DNA of 64,000 nucleotides, taken from assembly GCA_004764695.1 (NCBI GenBank), contig SMSO01000033.1:1875001-1939000 (forward strand), given 5' to 3'. Source of the stretch: Schizochytrium sp. TIO01 (taxonomy: Eukaryota; Sar; Bigyra; Thraustochytrida; Thraustochytriidae). Under the pieces are notes generated by a model that worked only from the letters and a program-made list of their open reading frames with translations, ran no database searches and was not told the origin of the DNA. Both the position numbers and the translations under genes were made by a program. Positions 9,762 through 20,953 of this stretch are shown here, piece after piece (the stretch's first letter is position 1; each line of letters opens with the position of its first letter).

Positions 9762-12441
9762 TAGGCAGTGAAGCGACGTACAAAGTTTGTGGGAAGCACT
9801 TTGCTGGATTTTTGCCTTTGTGTTGACCAGTCAGCGTCTCAGCTTAAGTTGATCATTGCAGGGACGGTCTACAGACAATCTTCCTCCTGCTTTGCATAGA
9901 TCATGATGACTAAGCAGCCGAAACAGCATTCTGGTTTAGCCATCAGAACTTTGTTCTTTTTTATGTCTTTTATTTAACTAGTAGGTTTTGGCCAATGTCA
10001 AACATTTATGAGGTAATCCGCAACAGTTCCGGTGATATTGCAAATTATTTCCATCAGAATATATATATATATTAAAATGGCAAGTGCCTTATCACTCGTA
10101 TAATGGTAGTCTACATTATCTCAGAAAATGTGAATATGCAATCTTGGCCTAGTGATCACGCAAGAAAATGACTCCAAGGAAGTCTGAAGGTCATATGGCT
10201 CTTACTGGTACAAATATTTAAGAACGGCACTGAAACATTTAACGGATCTTTCCTCCTATTCTTTCCTTATATAATATAGCGACACGAAAAGAAAGAAAGA
10301 AAATGTAGCGTTGCCCAGGATTATTAAATTGAAAACATAAATTGTACAAGAATTACCAACATGGAAAACATTATCGCGAAATGAGAGCATTATCACTGCT
10401 ACCTTGTGAAGAAAAAAATCAAACAAAATACGTAAACATATACAATTTTTAACGTAAGTTCTTTTAGTTGGTTAGTTAGATAGAAAGGTAGGCACCACCT
10501 TCTGCGGAAAAAGGAAAAGGAAGAAAAACCTTTCACTATTAGTACGTGCCTATTACTTTTGCTAATTAGACGCATCCCTTACGTCCCTTACTAGGATAAA
10601 ACTCAAAGAACAAAAGGTACGTAGGAAACGAAAACAAGCACTATGCTCTTAAATGCCTGCGGTTATGTGTATTTCCATTTTCAGTGGTATCCACCCCCAC
10701 AGTTCACCTTTAATTGCCTGTTTTACTTGATCAATATTTCAGACAAAGCATTGAAAGTGTAGAACGAATAATTTTGCGCACTGAAAAAGAAGAAAAATTT
10801 CTCGATGGTTTCAATTGTTTTGTTTAGTAGGTCCCCCCCACTGCTCGATTGCCGCGGGCACATCTTGCTAATAGCTTGACCTTATTCTTCCTCTAAATCT
10901 TACTTATTGATACGTTTTGACTTGAGCTTTACCCCAAGAAAGAATTAATAGCAATAGTCCAGGGACACAGTATTATAAATATATAATTTAGAATTAAAAA
11001 AAAAATAAAAAAATTAGTTACACCGTTAAAGTTATGGAGCTCCAGACAAAGGGCACTCCGCAATTGCTGCCAATTGTCTCGTTCTTTTTGTTTCCTTTAA
11101 AAATATGAATATGAATATCTACTCAGGTAGGTACCATGCTGCATGAGAGCACGAAAGCTAGAAGCTGCTTATTTTTCGGAAGTGTAGAGCTTATGGTTTG
11201 TATCCGTTTCGAGCAAAATAGACGCGGGATGACTTGGTGCGACGCACAATGCAAAGACAACTTTGTGTTGAACACACCCTTTTGCCCATCAGTTGAAACC
11301 AATACTCTTGGATTGATCTGATTAGGTATGTGGACATTCCCGAGTATTGTCATACAGGACCTTTTCTAAAAAGTCACTATATGTGCATTTCTACCTTTTT
11401 TCTATAATTCTATTCTGCAAAATTGATACCTTCATCATTAGTGGTTATGGACACATGGGTATCGCAGCATAGGGGTAAGGGGTTGGACTCATGAAAAGTT
11501 TTTGTGGAGCCTATGAGCGTACAAGGCAGTTGGAGTCGAAACTAAAGCACACGACCGATGGATGAATCCGCGTATGGCTATTTCGATTATGGCTCTAGAC
11601 TTGAAGTCGTGCCAGCGGTATCAACTCCTTCTATTACTCCTAATTTTTTTTTTATTTTTTTAAACTTGCTTCGCACTGGATCAACACAGAGTCGTGAATC
11701 CTGGTTGAGAATCAGGCACAGAGAAGGGTCCGCGAGGGAACAGGCTAGCCGCCAGAAGGTAAACGGAGAGGTCGCGTGCGCGGAGCGCAGTCGCAGCTCG
11801 TTGAGAAAATTAACCTCTTGTGAATAAGCTAGGTTAACTAAGTGTATGCTACGGAGTTTGTGTGGCCGGTGAGACTTGGGTAATTTGGGCACGCTTGCTT
11901 GTGAAGCTGCTTCTACTTAGAGAGGTATGTAATTTCCTGATTGCACGATAGTGTGCACGATAATAGGAAACCTTTTTGTGTCAAAAATATTTTCGATTAT
12001 TTCTTTTAAAAGGTGGAAAAATAAAAGAAAAATTTAACCTGAAAGAACTTCTCTGGTTTTTCTTGATATGGCGAATAAATTCATTAGGCAACTTGAACAG
12101 AAATAGCGTTGAGGGCTAGGACAACACCCAAGCACTCACCAATCGAATAATTCTTGCAAGGAGAAAAAAAAACTCACGACACCTACTTGAAAGGAGTGTT
12201 CTTGAAGGTTTATATGATGAGTGCGAATCATTTATTCACCGCAGCCATCATCAAAGGCAAATAAAAGAAAATACTCACATGTTTGATCTACAAACCTTTC
12301 ACAGACATGGGTCTACCAATCAGTTCGAATGTTCGAGACCAACTTGAGCGTGAGCTTTTCATTATCCTCCTGTGGTCAGTGTAATTCTTCAGAATCAGTG
12401 AAAAGTAAAATTTCTAAAAATGATAATCAATTGCAACATGT

Positions 12442-15400
12442 TTAGGCAGAGCCAGTCTGGTCGGCAGGACATCCGATGTCATCATAAGAGTACGTCAAGG
12501 TAACATCGAAAGCAGAGCTTGACATGCAGGTAGCCTCGACATTTGAATATGCAGAGCACTCCGTAGAATCCACGTCACACTGTTCAAAACGAATAGGGTA
12601 CGCGAAAAGAGGCCAATACTTACTTTTATAAGCCGGGATCTCAAGAACACCGTTGCAAGGCTTGTAGTTGGATGGGATAAAGAAAAGCTCTTCCCAGCCA
12701 TCACCGGAATCGTATTGAACAGAGATACCTGTAATACAGGCACTTGTCTCACTACGTGAGCCATATGAATCAGCCGAGCTAGCGCAATAGCTTTGCACAG
12801 ATGCAAAATCACCAGCAGAGCCATAGTTTTCTACAATCGCGTAGTAGCCACTTGTAGAAGCCAGGTCCTCACACTCCCGCAAGAAGTCGTTGTCTGTATC
12901 TGTTGACTGCTTGAGCGGAAGCAAAGCGGTACAAACTGCTTTGGTCCAAAGAGTTGCGGTTTTTGATGAGCTGCTCTTTTTGATGCTCTTGACGCATTGG
13001 GCAACTGTGTTGGGTTGGTTGGCGGTCTCGCACCACTTCTCGACGCCGAGTTCAATCTGGTCTGGTGTACATGAGCCTGCCCAAAAAGCTTTACAGGCAA
13101 GAAGGTCACTAGAAAGGGAGTCTTCGCACTCCACAGCATACTGATTAGGAGTATAATCACCACCGTAAGCAACCAAATCAGCGGATACACAATATCCTGA
13201 GGCGTCGCGAGAAAGATCGGTGTCAATGAGATGTTCGATGTTGAGTCGGTAGCCTCCTACAAAGTTAGCATCAACCGCCTCTGAGTTTACGCATGTGACG
13301 CGAAAGAAAATTCCGAGGTTGGGTTCCAAAACTGCCCAGACTCGTTCGTCGTTTCCATAGCCATCCTCACTTGCGCCGGTGAAGGTAAGATTAAGCGCTG
13401 TAGAAATATCTTCACCTTCCTCTGTTGTCCATCCCGCATACTCACTTCCATCATAACAAGCCTCAGGGTCGAGAGTGTACTTTCCCTTTGGTGTAGTGAG
13501 AAACATCTTGTCCAAGATAGAACGCTCACCTGTATTGAAACTAATTTCGTAAGGATCTGAAGTGGAATACAACGTGATAGTAGCCTCACCCGAAGTTGAC
13601 CAATCCGGCTGACAAGGGGAACCATATGCGCCAATATTGGCTTTCTTGCCTCCAATAAGATCAGCCAAGGTTTGGTTCCACAAGCACGCGTTACCCTTGT
13701 GATCTACCATATTTTCACATGCATCTTCTTGCGAAAAGCAAGTGTCGTCACGGGAATCACAGATGATCAGCTTCTGGCGTGTACCATTGAAAGCTTGTCC
13801 GAAAGGGTCTCCCCAAAGAGCGCATGAATTGCAGCAGTTGCTATCAGTTTCACCATCAGGAGAGGTAAAGTTGATGGTGAGAAGGCCATTATTCTTCTTC
13901 TTCTTGAGATCCGAACAGTAAGAACTCACAGACGAATCGCTGGAGTCACAGAATGCACTGTCGACAACAAGCTCACGGCAAGTTTGGTTTTCCTCTCCTG
14001 GGAGATAGTTATTGGTGGTACAGCAGTTCTCGCAATATCCAACGTTATAAGTTTCCTGCGCGGAAGATGTACAAACCTTTGGGATGCTAGAGGTGAAGTC
14101 ACGAGTGCATGTCTCGCATGTTTCTCCGCTGAGAATACAAGAAGCGCCGCTGAAGGTAAGTTCTGCGTCAACAGAAATGACAGGCTTGCAGTCTGTGCCA
14201 GCTTGTGCAGCAAGGCACTCTGCAGAAAGACCACACTGACGAAGGCGAATTTCGTACTTGAAGAAATCGGGAAACTTGTCGCCAGTTGCTTCGATCGTAG
14301 AGCCATCGCAAGGGGGGGACTCCGGTGGAAAGTATAGTACTGGAGTCCACACATCGTTTTTGTAGACCTCCACCATAAGGCCAGAAGCACAAGTATCATC
14401 ATCCGGAATGTTGGTGAAGTTTTCAATAGATGTTACACATGTTTCAGTAACAGTCCATTGATGTTCAATGATGCTGGTGTACTTTTGGGACCATGAATAG
14501 TACCCTTCCTGTTCAAGGCTGTCAAGACACTCGTTAACGTAGGAGTTCTGGGAAGAGCCGCCGTACGGGGTCTCGGAGTTCATTTGACATGCATAAGTGT
14601 CCCACGTGGTGGCTTGCTGGTCATCAGTTCCATTAGTAATCTCAGAAATACAAGTGGCAACCATTTGTGCGTAGGTACTTGCACCAACGGAGGCTTGCGT
14701 GTACTCAAGCTCCGCGGTTTCACACCAGTACTGCTGCCAGCCAGGGACAGTCTGTGCTGTGCATGAGTCATCAGTAAGGGCTTTGCAGGTTGTGACAACA
14801 CTGGGAAGGGAGCGTTGAAGACAGTCGTAATGACTTTTGGTGTCGCCTACGTTAGTACCGGACTGTTTGCCGGACTCAAAGACTCCAGTGTAACAATATC
14901 CATCTCCGTCCAGACCCTGGGTATCAGTAATATTTTCAATATCAAGACGCGTACGAGTTGCACCTGCAGCGCGAGTACAGACAACGTCCACGTACATGCC
15001 AAGTTCCTCGCTGCCGACGTGCCAAACAATATCAACATTGTTTGGAGCACTCACGGTCCAGTAGGATGGTATAGACGATACGCCACTAGGCAAACTCCAT
15101 GCTTTGGCGGCTTTGGATTCACTCATATCCCGAGGATCGTAATCGTAACATACATCAGAGGACAAGTTGAAAGTACCTTCGATACCTGGCATGCCAATCA
15201 GAATATCAGTCTGCACGCCACGCTCTCCAATCAGAGATGAGACTGAGTAACCATCAACACTGACCATGACATGTTTCAGCTGGCCACTGACACTGTAATC
15301 TGCCTGGCAAGGGGAGCCACTTTCGAGATTGTTAACCCACCACGGAAAGTTCGAGTTTCCTTTAAGCCACTTGCATCGGTTGCCGGCGTGGTCGAATTGT

Positions 15401-15873
15401 AGTCTGCAAATGTCCTGCTCAAGCTCACAAGTGGAAAAGTTTCGTGCATCGCACTCGATCATTTGCGCTCGAGAGCCATCAAATGCTTCACAAAGTGGAT
15501 CACCGTAGCATTTGCAGCGCTGGCAGCAGGTTTCTTCAACATCTGGGTAGGTCACATCAATGACAAAATTGAGAGAAAATGTAGAGTTAGGCTCGAAGTT
15601 GTCACAACCAATTGCATCGTTCTCGCAAAATGGTGTTGTCATGGTTGCAGTTCGGCAAATAGCCTCTCCTGCTGATTCGTTGACTTGTGAAGCGATGGAA
15701 TTGCCACAGCAGCTTCCCATGCTCATACTAAGCGACTCGCATCCAGCAAGACTGTCTTGGTCCCATGTCAAGTATTGATCTTCGAGGTCGCATGCATTAG
15801 TATCACCCTGAGTTGGCAGGAAGCTGTACGCGGCCACCACCGCGATAGCGGCCAGGAGACCTGGCTTTGTCAT
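12442..15873 (-). CDS. large secreted cysteine-rich protein B, paralogue of protein A
   Basis: A 1143-residue single-exon protein. The frame is open 17 codons further upstream but only from a GTG, so I place the start at ATG 15871-15873, which directly opens a signal peptide (MTKPGLLAAIAVVAAYSFLP). It has the same two-half architecture as protein A: CCG/CCT double Cys, KCYGDPLCEAFDG and ALWGDPFGQAFNG motifs near residues 123 and 687, DH[AK]GN-x-C-x-W, GSPCQ, WCE[TN]A, and a PCNGVLEI...FEQC tail in the second half. The VPGWQQYWCETAELE segment is nearly identical to A. A KKKK run again precedes the second D-like motif. There are many sequons, no membrane anchor, and a soluble C-terminus. The D-like label rests on the GDP-x4-F-[DN]-G pattern only. 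It is presumably secreted or part of a cell covering and arose by tandem gene duplication with protein A. Confidence 0.9.
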   Translation of the reverse strand: MTKPGLLAAIAVVAAYSFLPTQGDTNACDLEDQYLTWDQDSLAGCESLSMSMGSCCGNSIASQVNESAGEAICRTATMTTPFCENDAIGCDNFEPNSTFSLNFVIDVTYPDVEETCCQRCKCYGDPLCEAFDGSRAQMIECDARNFSTCELEQDICRLQFDHAGNRCKWLKGNSNFPWWVNNLESGSPCQADYSVSGQLKHVMVSVDGYSVSSLIGERGVQTDILIGMPGIEGTFNLSSDVCYDYDPRDMSESKAAKAWSLPSGVSSIPSYWTVSAPNNVDIVWHVGSEELGMYVDVVCTRAAGATRTRLDIENITDTQGLDGDGYCYTGVFESGKQSGTNVGDTKSHYDCLQRSLPSVVTTCKALTDDSCTAQTVPGWQQYWCETAELEYTQASVGASTYAQMVATCISEITNGTDDQQATTWDTYACQMNSETPYGGSSQNSYVNECLDSLEQEGYYSWSQKYTSIIEHQWTVTETCVTSIENFTNIPDDDTCASGLMVEVYKNDVWTPVLYFPPESPPCDGSTIEATGDKFPDFFKYEIRLRQCGLSAECLAAQAGTDCKPVISVDAELTFSGASCILSGETCETCTRDFTSSIPKVCTSSAQETYNVGYCENCCTTNNYLPGEENQTCRELVVDSAFCDSSDSSVSSYCSDLKKKKNNGLLTINFTSPDGETDSNCCNSCALWGDPFGQAFNGTRQKLIICDSRDDTCFSQEDACENMVDHKGNACLWNQTLADLIGGKKANIGAYGSPCQPDWSTSGEATITLYSTSDPYEISFNTGERSILDKMFLTTPKGKYTLDPEACYDGSEYAGWTTEEGEDISTALNLTFTGASEDGYGNDERVWAVLEPNLGIFFRVTCVNSEAVDANFVGGYRLNIEHLIDTDLSRDASGYCVSADLVAYGGDYTPNQYAVECEDSLSSDLLACKAFWAGSCTPDQIELGVEKWCETANQPNTVAQCVKSIKKSSSSKTATLWTKAVCTALLPLKQSTDTDNDFLRECEDLASTSGYYAIVENYGSAGDFASVQSYCASSADSYGSRSETSACITGISVQYDSGDGWEELFFIPSNYKPCNGVLEIPAYKSKYWPLFAYPIRFEQCDVDSTECSAYSNVEATCMSSSAFDVTLTYSYDDIGCPADQTGSA

Positions 15874-17174
15874 ATTGTTATACCGCAATTGGGCTATCTT
15901 TGATAATTGATTAAACCACAACACTCAACAAGGATCTACTACACAATCGAGGGACCCCGTGTGGTTCTTCTTTGCCGCGTTTGGGTTTTGCTAGACATTC
16001 TCCTCGCCAAGGTATCACGCCTACTTCTCTGTAAAAACTCAGAAGAAGAAAAAGTTTGTTTACTTTTTTTCTTAATTAAAATTGATTTTCTGAATGATTC
16101 GAATGACCTGATAGCTAGCTAGCTACCTTTATCAATCTTTTTATTTGTGTTAAATAGTCCCTTCTATTCATGACTTCTTCATACTGCTCTAGAGTGGGTA
16201 GATGTATGTAGGCAGCTTCCTACTAATTAACCACAAACACTAATTTTCGAATTGAAGGAGAAAAGGTCTCGGTTTTCGCGTGTAATCAGCTCTCGACTCA
16301 ATGAAGCTTGTGTCTGCGGCATATCTCTCGAGTACTTTGAGTGTTCTACGTGCTGTGATCAGAGCCGCGTGTCTGTGGAGCAAGCGAGGCAGTTCCCTGG
16401 GGCTCCTTCTGGCATGTTTGTTCTATTCTTGGTTTTCTAAAAGAGCTCTCGGTTCGGAAACAAGATGCATGCATTTATCCTTTCCACTCAAAAGCGTGTT
16501 CTCCAATAAGATCACTCACTGCCCACCTGCTTCCAAATCGCTCGCTCTTTTTCCAGGACAATCGAAGGTAGGCCCGCTGGTAAGAGATCTTGTAGCAATA
16601 GAACCAATGTCTTTCCCTCTGCACTCGTTTGATGTGCTTTTCGCTTTCTGCGATTGCTGCGCTCAAAAGGGCTCCTCTCCAGAGGAACCAAAGAATTGAA
16701 AGTCGAAAGCCTCTTCAAGCTCGCCAGCCGTCGTCTTCAGAGAGCGTTCAAAGAATCGATGCCTCCAAGCGGTCGGGAGACGTGAAGAAGACAACTTGAG
16801 TGAGTGCAGGAAATCAGCCGCCAGGATTTACAATGGCGCACAGAAGCGAAGCAAGCGAAGCAAGCAGCAAATCGTGCACCCAACATTCCGCCGCACTGTC
16901 GTGTCGCTCCTTCTTTATTACAGCATTCGACTTCAACCGAGTGAATCTATCTATCGCTCGTGATTATACGGTTGCATGAGCAAATCCCTTCGCTCAGCGC
17001 AGACTTTGAACATCGGAGTCCCATGCATGACCTGCATGCACAAATCCCTTCCTCCCCTTTATGAAGCTGTCTTCGCTTCCAGTACTATGATAAAGTAAAC
17101 TAAAGTAAGCACACATGAAAAGGAAAGCTGAGCAGCAATAGGAGGTAGTTAGCCTCAACAAGGCTGTATTCGTA

Positions 17175-17198
17175 CTCTCTCTCTCTCTCTCTCTCTCT
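17175..17198. repeat. (CT)12 microsatellite
   Basis: Uninterrupted CT dinucleotides. Confidence 0.95.
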
Positions 17199-20150
17199 TT
17201 CTCCTCTGTTGACTTTTTACTCCGGCCTTTGTTTTGTTCATAAAATTACAAACTAAAACAGAGAAACTCCGTGCCGTCTTTGAAATTCTTTCTGTCCACA
17301 GACGTGGCCGCTAGACTATACGAAAGCTTGTGTGCAAAACCTGTCTATTATGATGCCCTCCTCTGCAAACCACATGGGCTGTTCGCGTCGCGCCTCCCCT
17401 GCTTTTTCTGCTCTGACTTCTGGACGGTCTCGTCCTCTCCGCTGCGACAGTATGCAAGGCGAAGCACGGGCTCCTTTTGCGTATGGGCCTGACTCTTTTT
17501 CTGTCACTTGCCTTCTGCTGAGGAGAAGAAGGTCTTCTTCTTGCATTTTAAACCGGTACTGTCTGCCTACGTACGCACCTAGGGCTAGTGATGAGGACTG
17601 ATCTCAACATTGATAATGGAAGATAGAGAACTTTGAAAATGAAACATTATATCAAGATTTTTAAAAGGGCGGTCTGTGAGAAGTATGTATGTCCATTCGG
17701 AGCCGCGGCGTGAGGGATGCTGAGGCTCGGCGCGAGCGTGGACGAAGCAGCCGACCGCTGCCTCGTGGCATCAGTCAGCGAACTATGCAGCATGTCCATG
17801 GAGTCGGTCTCCTCTCTATCCGCCATTGCCCAAAGTTCACTACGATTTCAATGCACCACTGGCAGAGCGAGAGCGCTTGCCTTCAAGTCCCCATGCTACG
17901 GATTGAAGAAGAATGTTCGAGTTTTCAGTGTAGAATAGTGGAATTAAATTACCGTAGTATGTTTTTTTTAGTTAGTTTTTTTGATTAAAATTAAAAGTCT
18001 TAAATTAATAATAAATATATATACACGTGTATAATATAAAATATCTTTTTTCAGTAAAGTTTAAATAAAACGTTTTTTTTGTTTTTGTTTTTTTCTGAAT
18101 TCGCAGTTTTTCACAACCTAATAAAATACAATTATGTAGGTACTATTAGTGCTTTTGAGGTTCTTCGTTGTGATTACAATGAATCGGAAAGCATTTGCGA
18201 ATGTAGGGTTCGGGGAAGACCTAGCTAGAGAATCGAACGAAGCCGAGTGAACTTGAAGCCGAAGAAATGAATGGTTCACTCGGCCGATTGCTGTTGAAAG
18301 CTCTCTCTCTGTCTCATGGCTCTTTGACATCATTGGACAGGTAAAATGCACGCAACGCCTTGGCGATGCTCATGTAATTTAAACAATTTCGACGCTACAA
18401 GCCATGAAAGAGTAAAGCGATCGAAGCGGGGAAAAGCAGGAGCTGGGAAAAGAGAGAGCCACTGAAGAATTAATCGAAAGATGGATCTCGCACAAAGCAA
18501 ATGGAACCTCAATCAATGGCTCTCCTTTTGGCGCCACGACCGTGCCTGCGACGTCCATTCGAGAATGTATGAGTTGAGCTCAAAGTCAGTGCTGCAGATC
18601 TCCTCACCAAACTAACGGCGCGTCTGCTTCCCCCCCTCCTCCAAGCTGAGTTTCGCAATCAGCGCAACCGGCAGAGCAAAGGAACATCCAAGAGAAACCA
18701 AGAGAATCGAGCCCAATCTAAAACTCCAATCCAATCTGTCAATTCTTTCTTACTCTCACTTTTGCATCCCATATCGAAACGTACCGTGTTCGTTTTTTTA
18801 AGTCTCACATGAGAGAAAGCCTCTAATACCCTCTAGGCAGCAGGCACTTTGGGTACAGGCCCGCCCTCTTGAAGTTGTTATTTAGCCATTTCCTACTGAG
18901 TGCTCCATCAACCGATTTCTCTCCGTCAAAGAACAACTACGGGTGGCTCTATGCGTCGCTACTGCAGAACACTAGGACTCTTCCGAACGACACTAAGCTA
19001 GCTAGAGAAAGTAAAATAAAGCAAAAATGATCAGTGATGTGATACGAATAGCGCTGGATCAATGGAGTATTTAGTCGCCAAAATAGTGCACAGCTCGCAC
19101 TTTTCGTGACCCGCGCAAAATGGGGTGAACAGTTAGGCAGGTGTATTTGGGCTGCTGACTGGCCGCCATGATCCTGAGAGAAATGATGATGCGACAAACG
19201 GCTCAAGACACCGACTGCCTCCGAACCTGCCGGCGCCGAGATGTCCTGGATCAGCTCTTATGTTTCCGTAGGCCGTACACGCCGCCAGCTTTCCCTTTCT
19301 TCTGAATCGCAAGCCCAAAATGTCTTGAATTTGAGCTAGAAAGGTCCCTAATCATTGAATTTATTATTCATAGGGTAAAAAACGAACCTAGAGTCGATTT
19401 TTTTTTTAAACTACTAATTTAAAAAAAGGTTAAAAATGAAAAGCCTAGAATTTTTTTTTTTTTTCTGTTTCTCTAAGCCAACGAACCTGAATCAAAACAA
19501 TTATTCAACAAAAGTAGCACAAAAGATATACTGAAGGGTCCCTTGAAGTTTTTCTTTTCTTATCCCACCGCCCCTCTTCTCCTTTTCTCCAGAGCAAGCA
19601 GCAGCTTTGTGCCGCGGCGTGACTCGCTGTGCTCTAAACGTGCATTTCATCAACCTAACCACCCCCAACTATCCTCGCTACACCCGCTACACGTTGCCGC
19701 GGCGTGCCACCTAATTGTCCTCGTCTCCACACGCCCCCTTTCTCGAAGGCTGCCTCGCCACCTTCCTCCGTGTCCAGCCAGAAGCCCGCAAACGCCCATC
19801 GACTTCGAGACACAGAGACGCCCCTTCCCTTCCACCACGCGGCTCTTCAGTCGTGTGTTCGGTGCGGCACGGGTCTCGGGAAAGCGTTTCTTCTTACAGA
19901 TGGGTGCCAGGGAGGCTGTGAGGCTGGGCGGCAGCGAGACCCGGAGAGGCCTGCGAGGAGCCGGCCTAGAAGTCTCCAGGGGCCTCTGGCAGCTAGAAGC
20001 AGCAGCGGCAGATCGCATGTATGTGATGCGTACGAGCGAAGCCAGACAGATCGAGGCTGTCGCTCTGACGGGGAAGAAGTAAGTAGGCACTAGCTAGCTG
20101 CCCAGCCATCCTTCTACCCACCCGGCTAGCCGTCCATCTACCCAGCTGGC

Positions 20151-20251
20151 CAGCTATAGCTAGCTAACCAACCAGCTATAGCTAGCTAACCAACCAGCTA
20201 TAGCTAGCTAACCAACCAGCTATAGCTAGCTAACCAGCTATAGCTAGCCAC
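20151..20251. repeat. 22-bp minisatellite containing AGCTATAGCT palindromes
   Basis: Three full 22-bp units (20151-20172, 20173-20194, 20195-20216) followed by shortened units. Each carries the palindrome AGCTATAGCT followed by AGCTAACC. Confidence 0.9.
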
Positions 20252-20444
20252 TAGTGAGGGGCATCCCAAGACTCGCGTTGAGACCGCTAGCGATCGCTCT
20301 TAGAAGGCGCCGCTTTCTTCCTAACTTGGGCTCACAGGCCGCCTTCGAATGCGCCTCAAGGCTCGAGCTGGCCGGGGACAGGGGCCTTGTGGACCCAAAG
20401 CTGCGCCTAGCGACCCGTAAGGCGAGAACCCAACCAATAATAGC

Positions 20445-20509
<65 letters not shown>

Positions 20510-20522
20510 TGATGATGATGAT
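20445..20522. repeat. (AAT)n then (GAT)n microsatellite
   Basis: About 21 AAT units followed by five GAT units. It encodes poly-Ile/Leu/Asn in spurious frames. Confidence 0.95.
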
Positions 20523-20936
20523 AGATAGGCGGCTTGAGAGCACAGGGCGGTACGCAGAGAGAGAGAAGATGGAGAGAAGATGGAGGGCCGCCGCCCCTTC
20601 CTTGCTCTCGCAGTTTCCTGCCTTCTCTCGCAGGTCGAGCGCCAACGGCTTCGCTCCACGTGGTGGGAGAAACGGGAGCCGCGCTCGTTCCCCCTCCTCC
20701 ACGAGGACAGAAGGTTGAACGTCGACCACGACGAGGGCAGAAAGGGGCGAAGAGGAGGTCACGTGGATCGCCGAGAGCGTGGAAGGCATGACATGACATG
20801 GACCCGGTTCGCAGGTGTCCCGTCGATTCATGCATGGGGATGGGACTCTAAGACGTAACAGGAGGCGATGGATAGGAAAGAGGACCAACCAACTAACGGC
20901 CTGTCATCAGCTCTTTTAAAAAATTATTGTTACTGT

Positions 20937-20953
20937 TATATATATATATATAT
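20937..20953. repeat. (TA)n microsatellite
   Basis: TA dinucleotides followed by TTTA tetranucleotides. Confidence 0.9.

Larger units (their letters stand above)
8545..12441. other. 3.9-kb AT-rich spacer between the two paralogues
   Basis: Apart from the CACGTG array it holds A-rich tracts (about 9047-9077), a G16 homopolymer at 9746-9761, a (TA)n tract near 10063-10073 and scattered poly-A/T. No frame over about 100 codons looks coding. Bases 9846-9865 match the protein A gene near 5201-5220 at 18 of 20 positions in the same orientation and would encode a PCN-x-QL segment in the minus strand, which is a possible relic of a third copy. GC content rises in 11680-11880 but shows no recognisable protein. 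Confidence 0.6.

Noticed and set aside
15874-15924. N-terminal extension of secreted protein B by 17 residues
   Set aside because: It begins with GTG and would push the signal peptide inward; ATG 15871-15873 gives a normal secreted start.
19543-20093. Overlapping frames on both strands in a GC-rich block
   Set aside because: Stop-poor because of base composition; starts are non-ATG or weak and no domain is seen. Kept only as a general finding.
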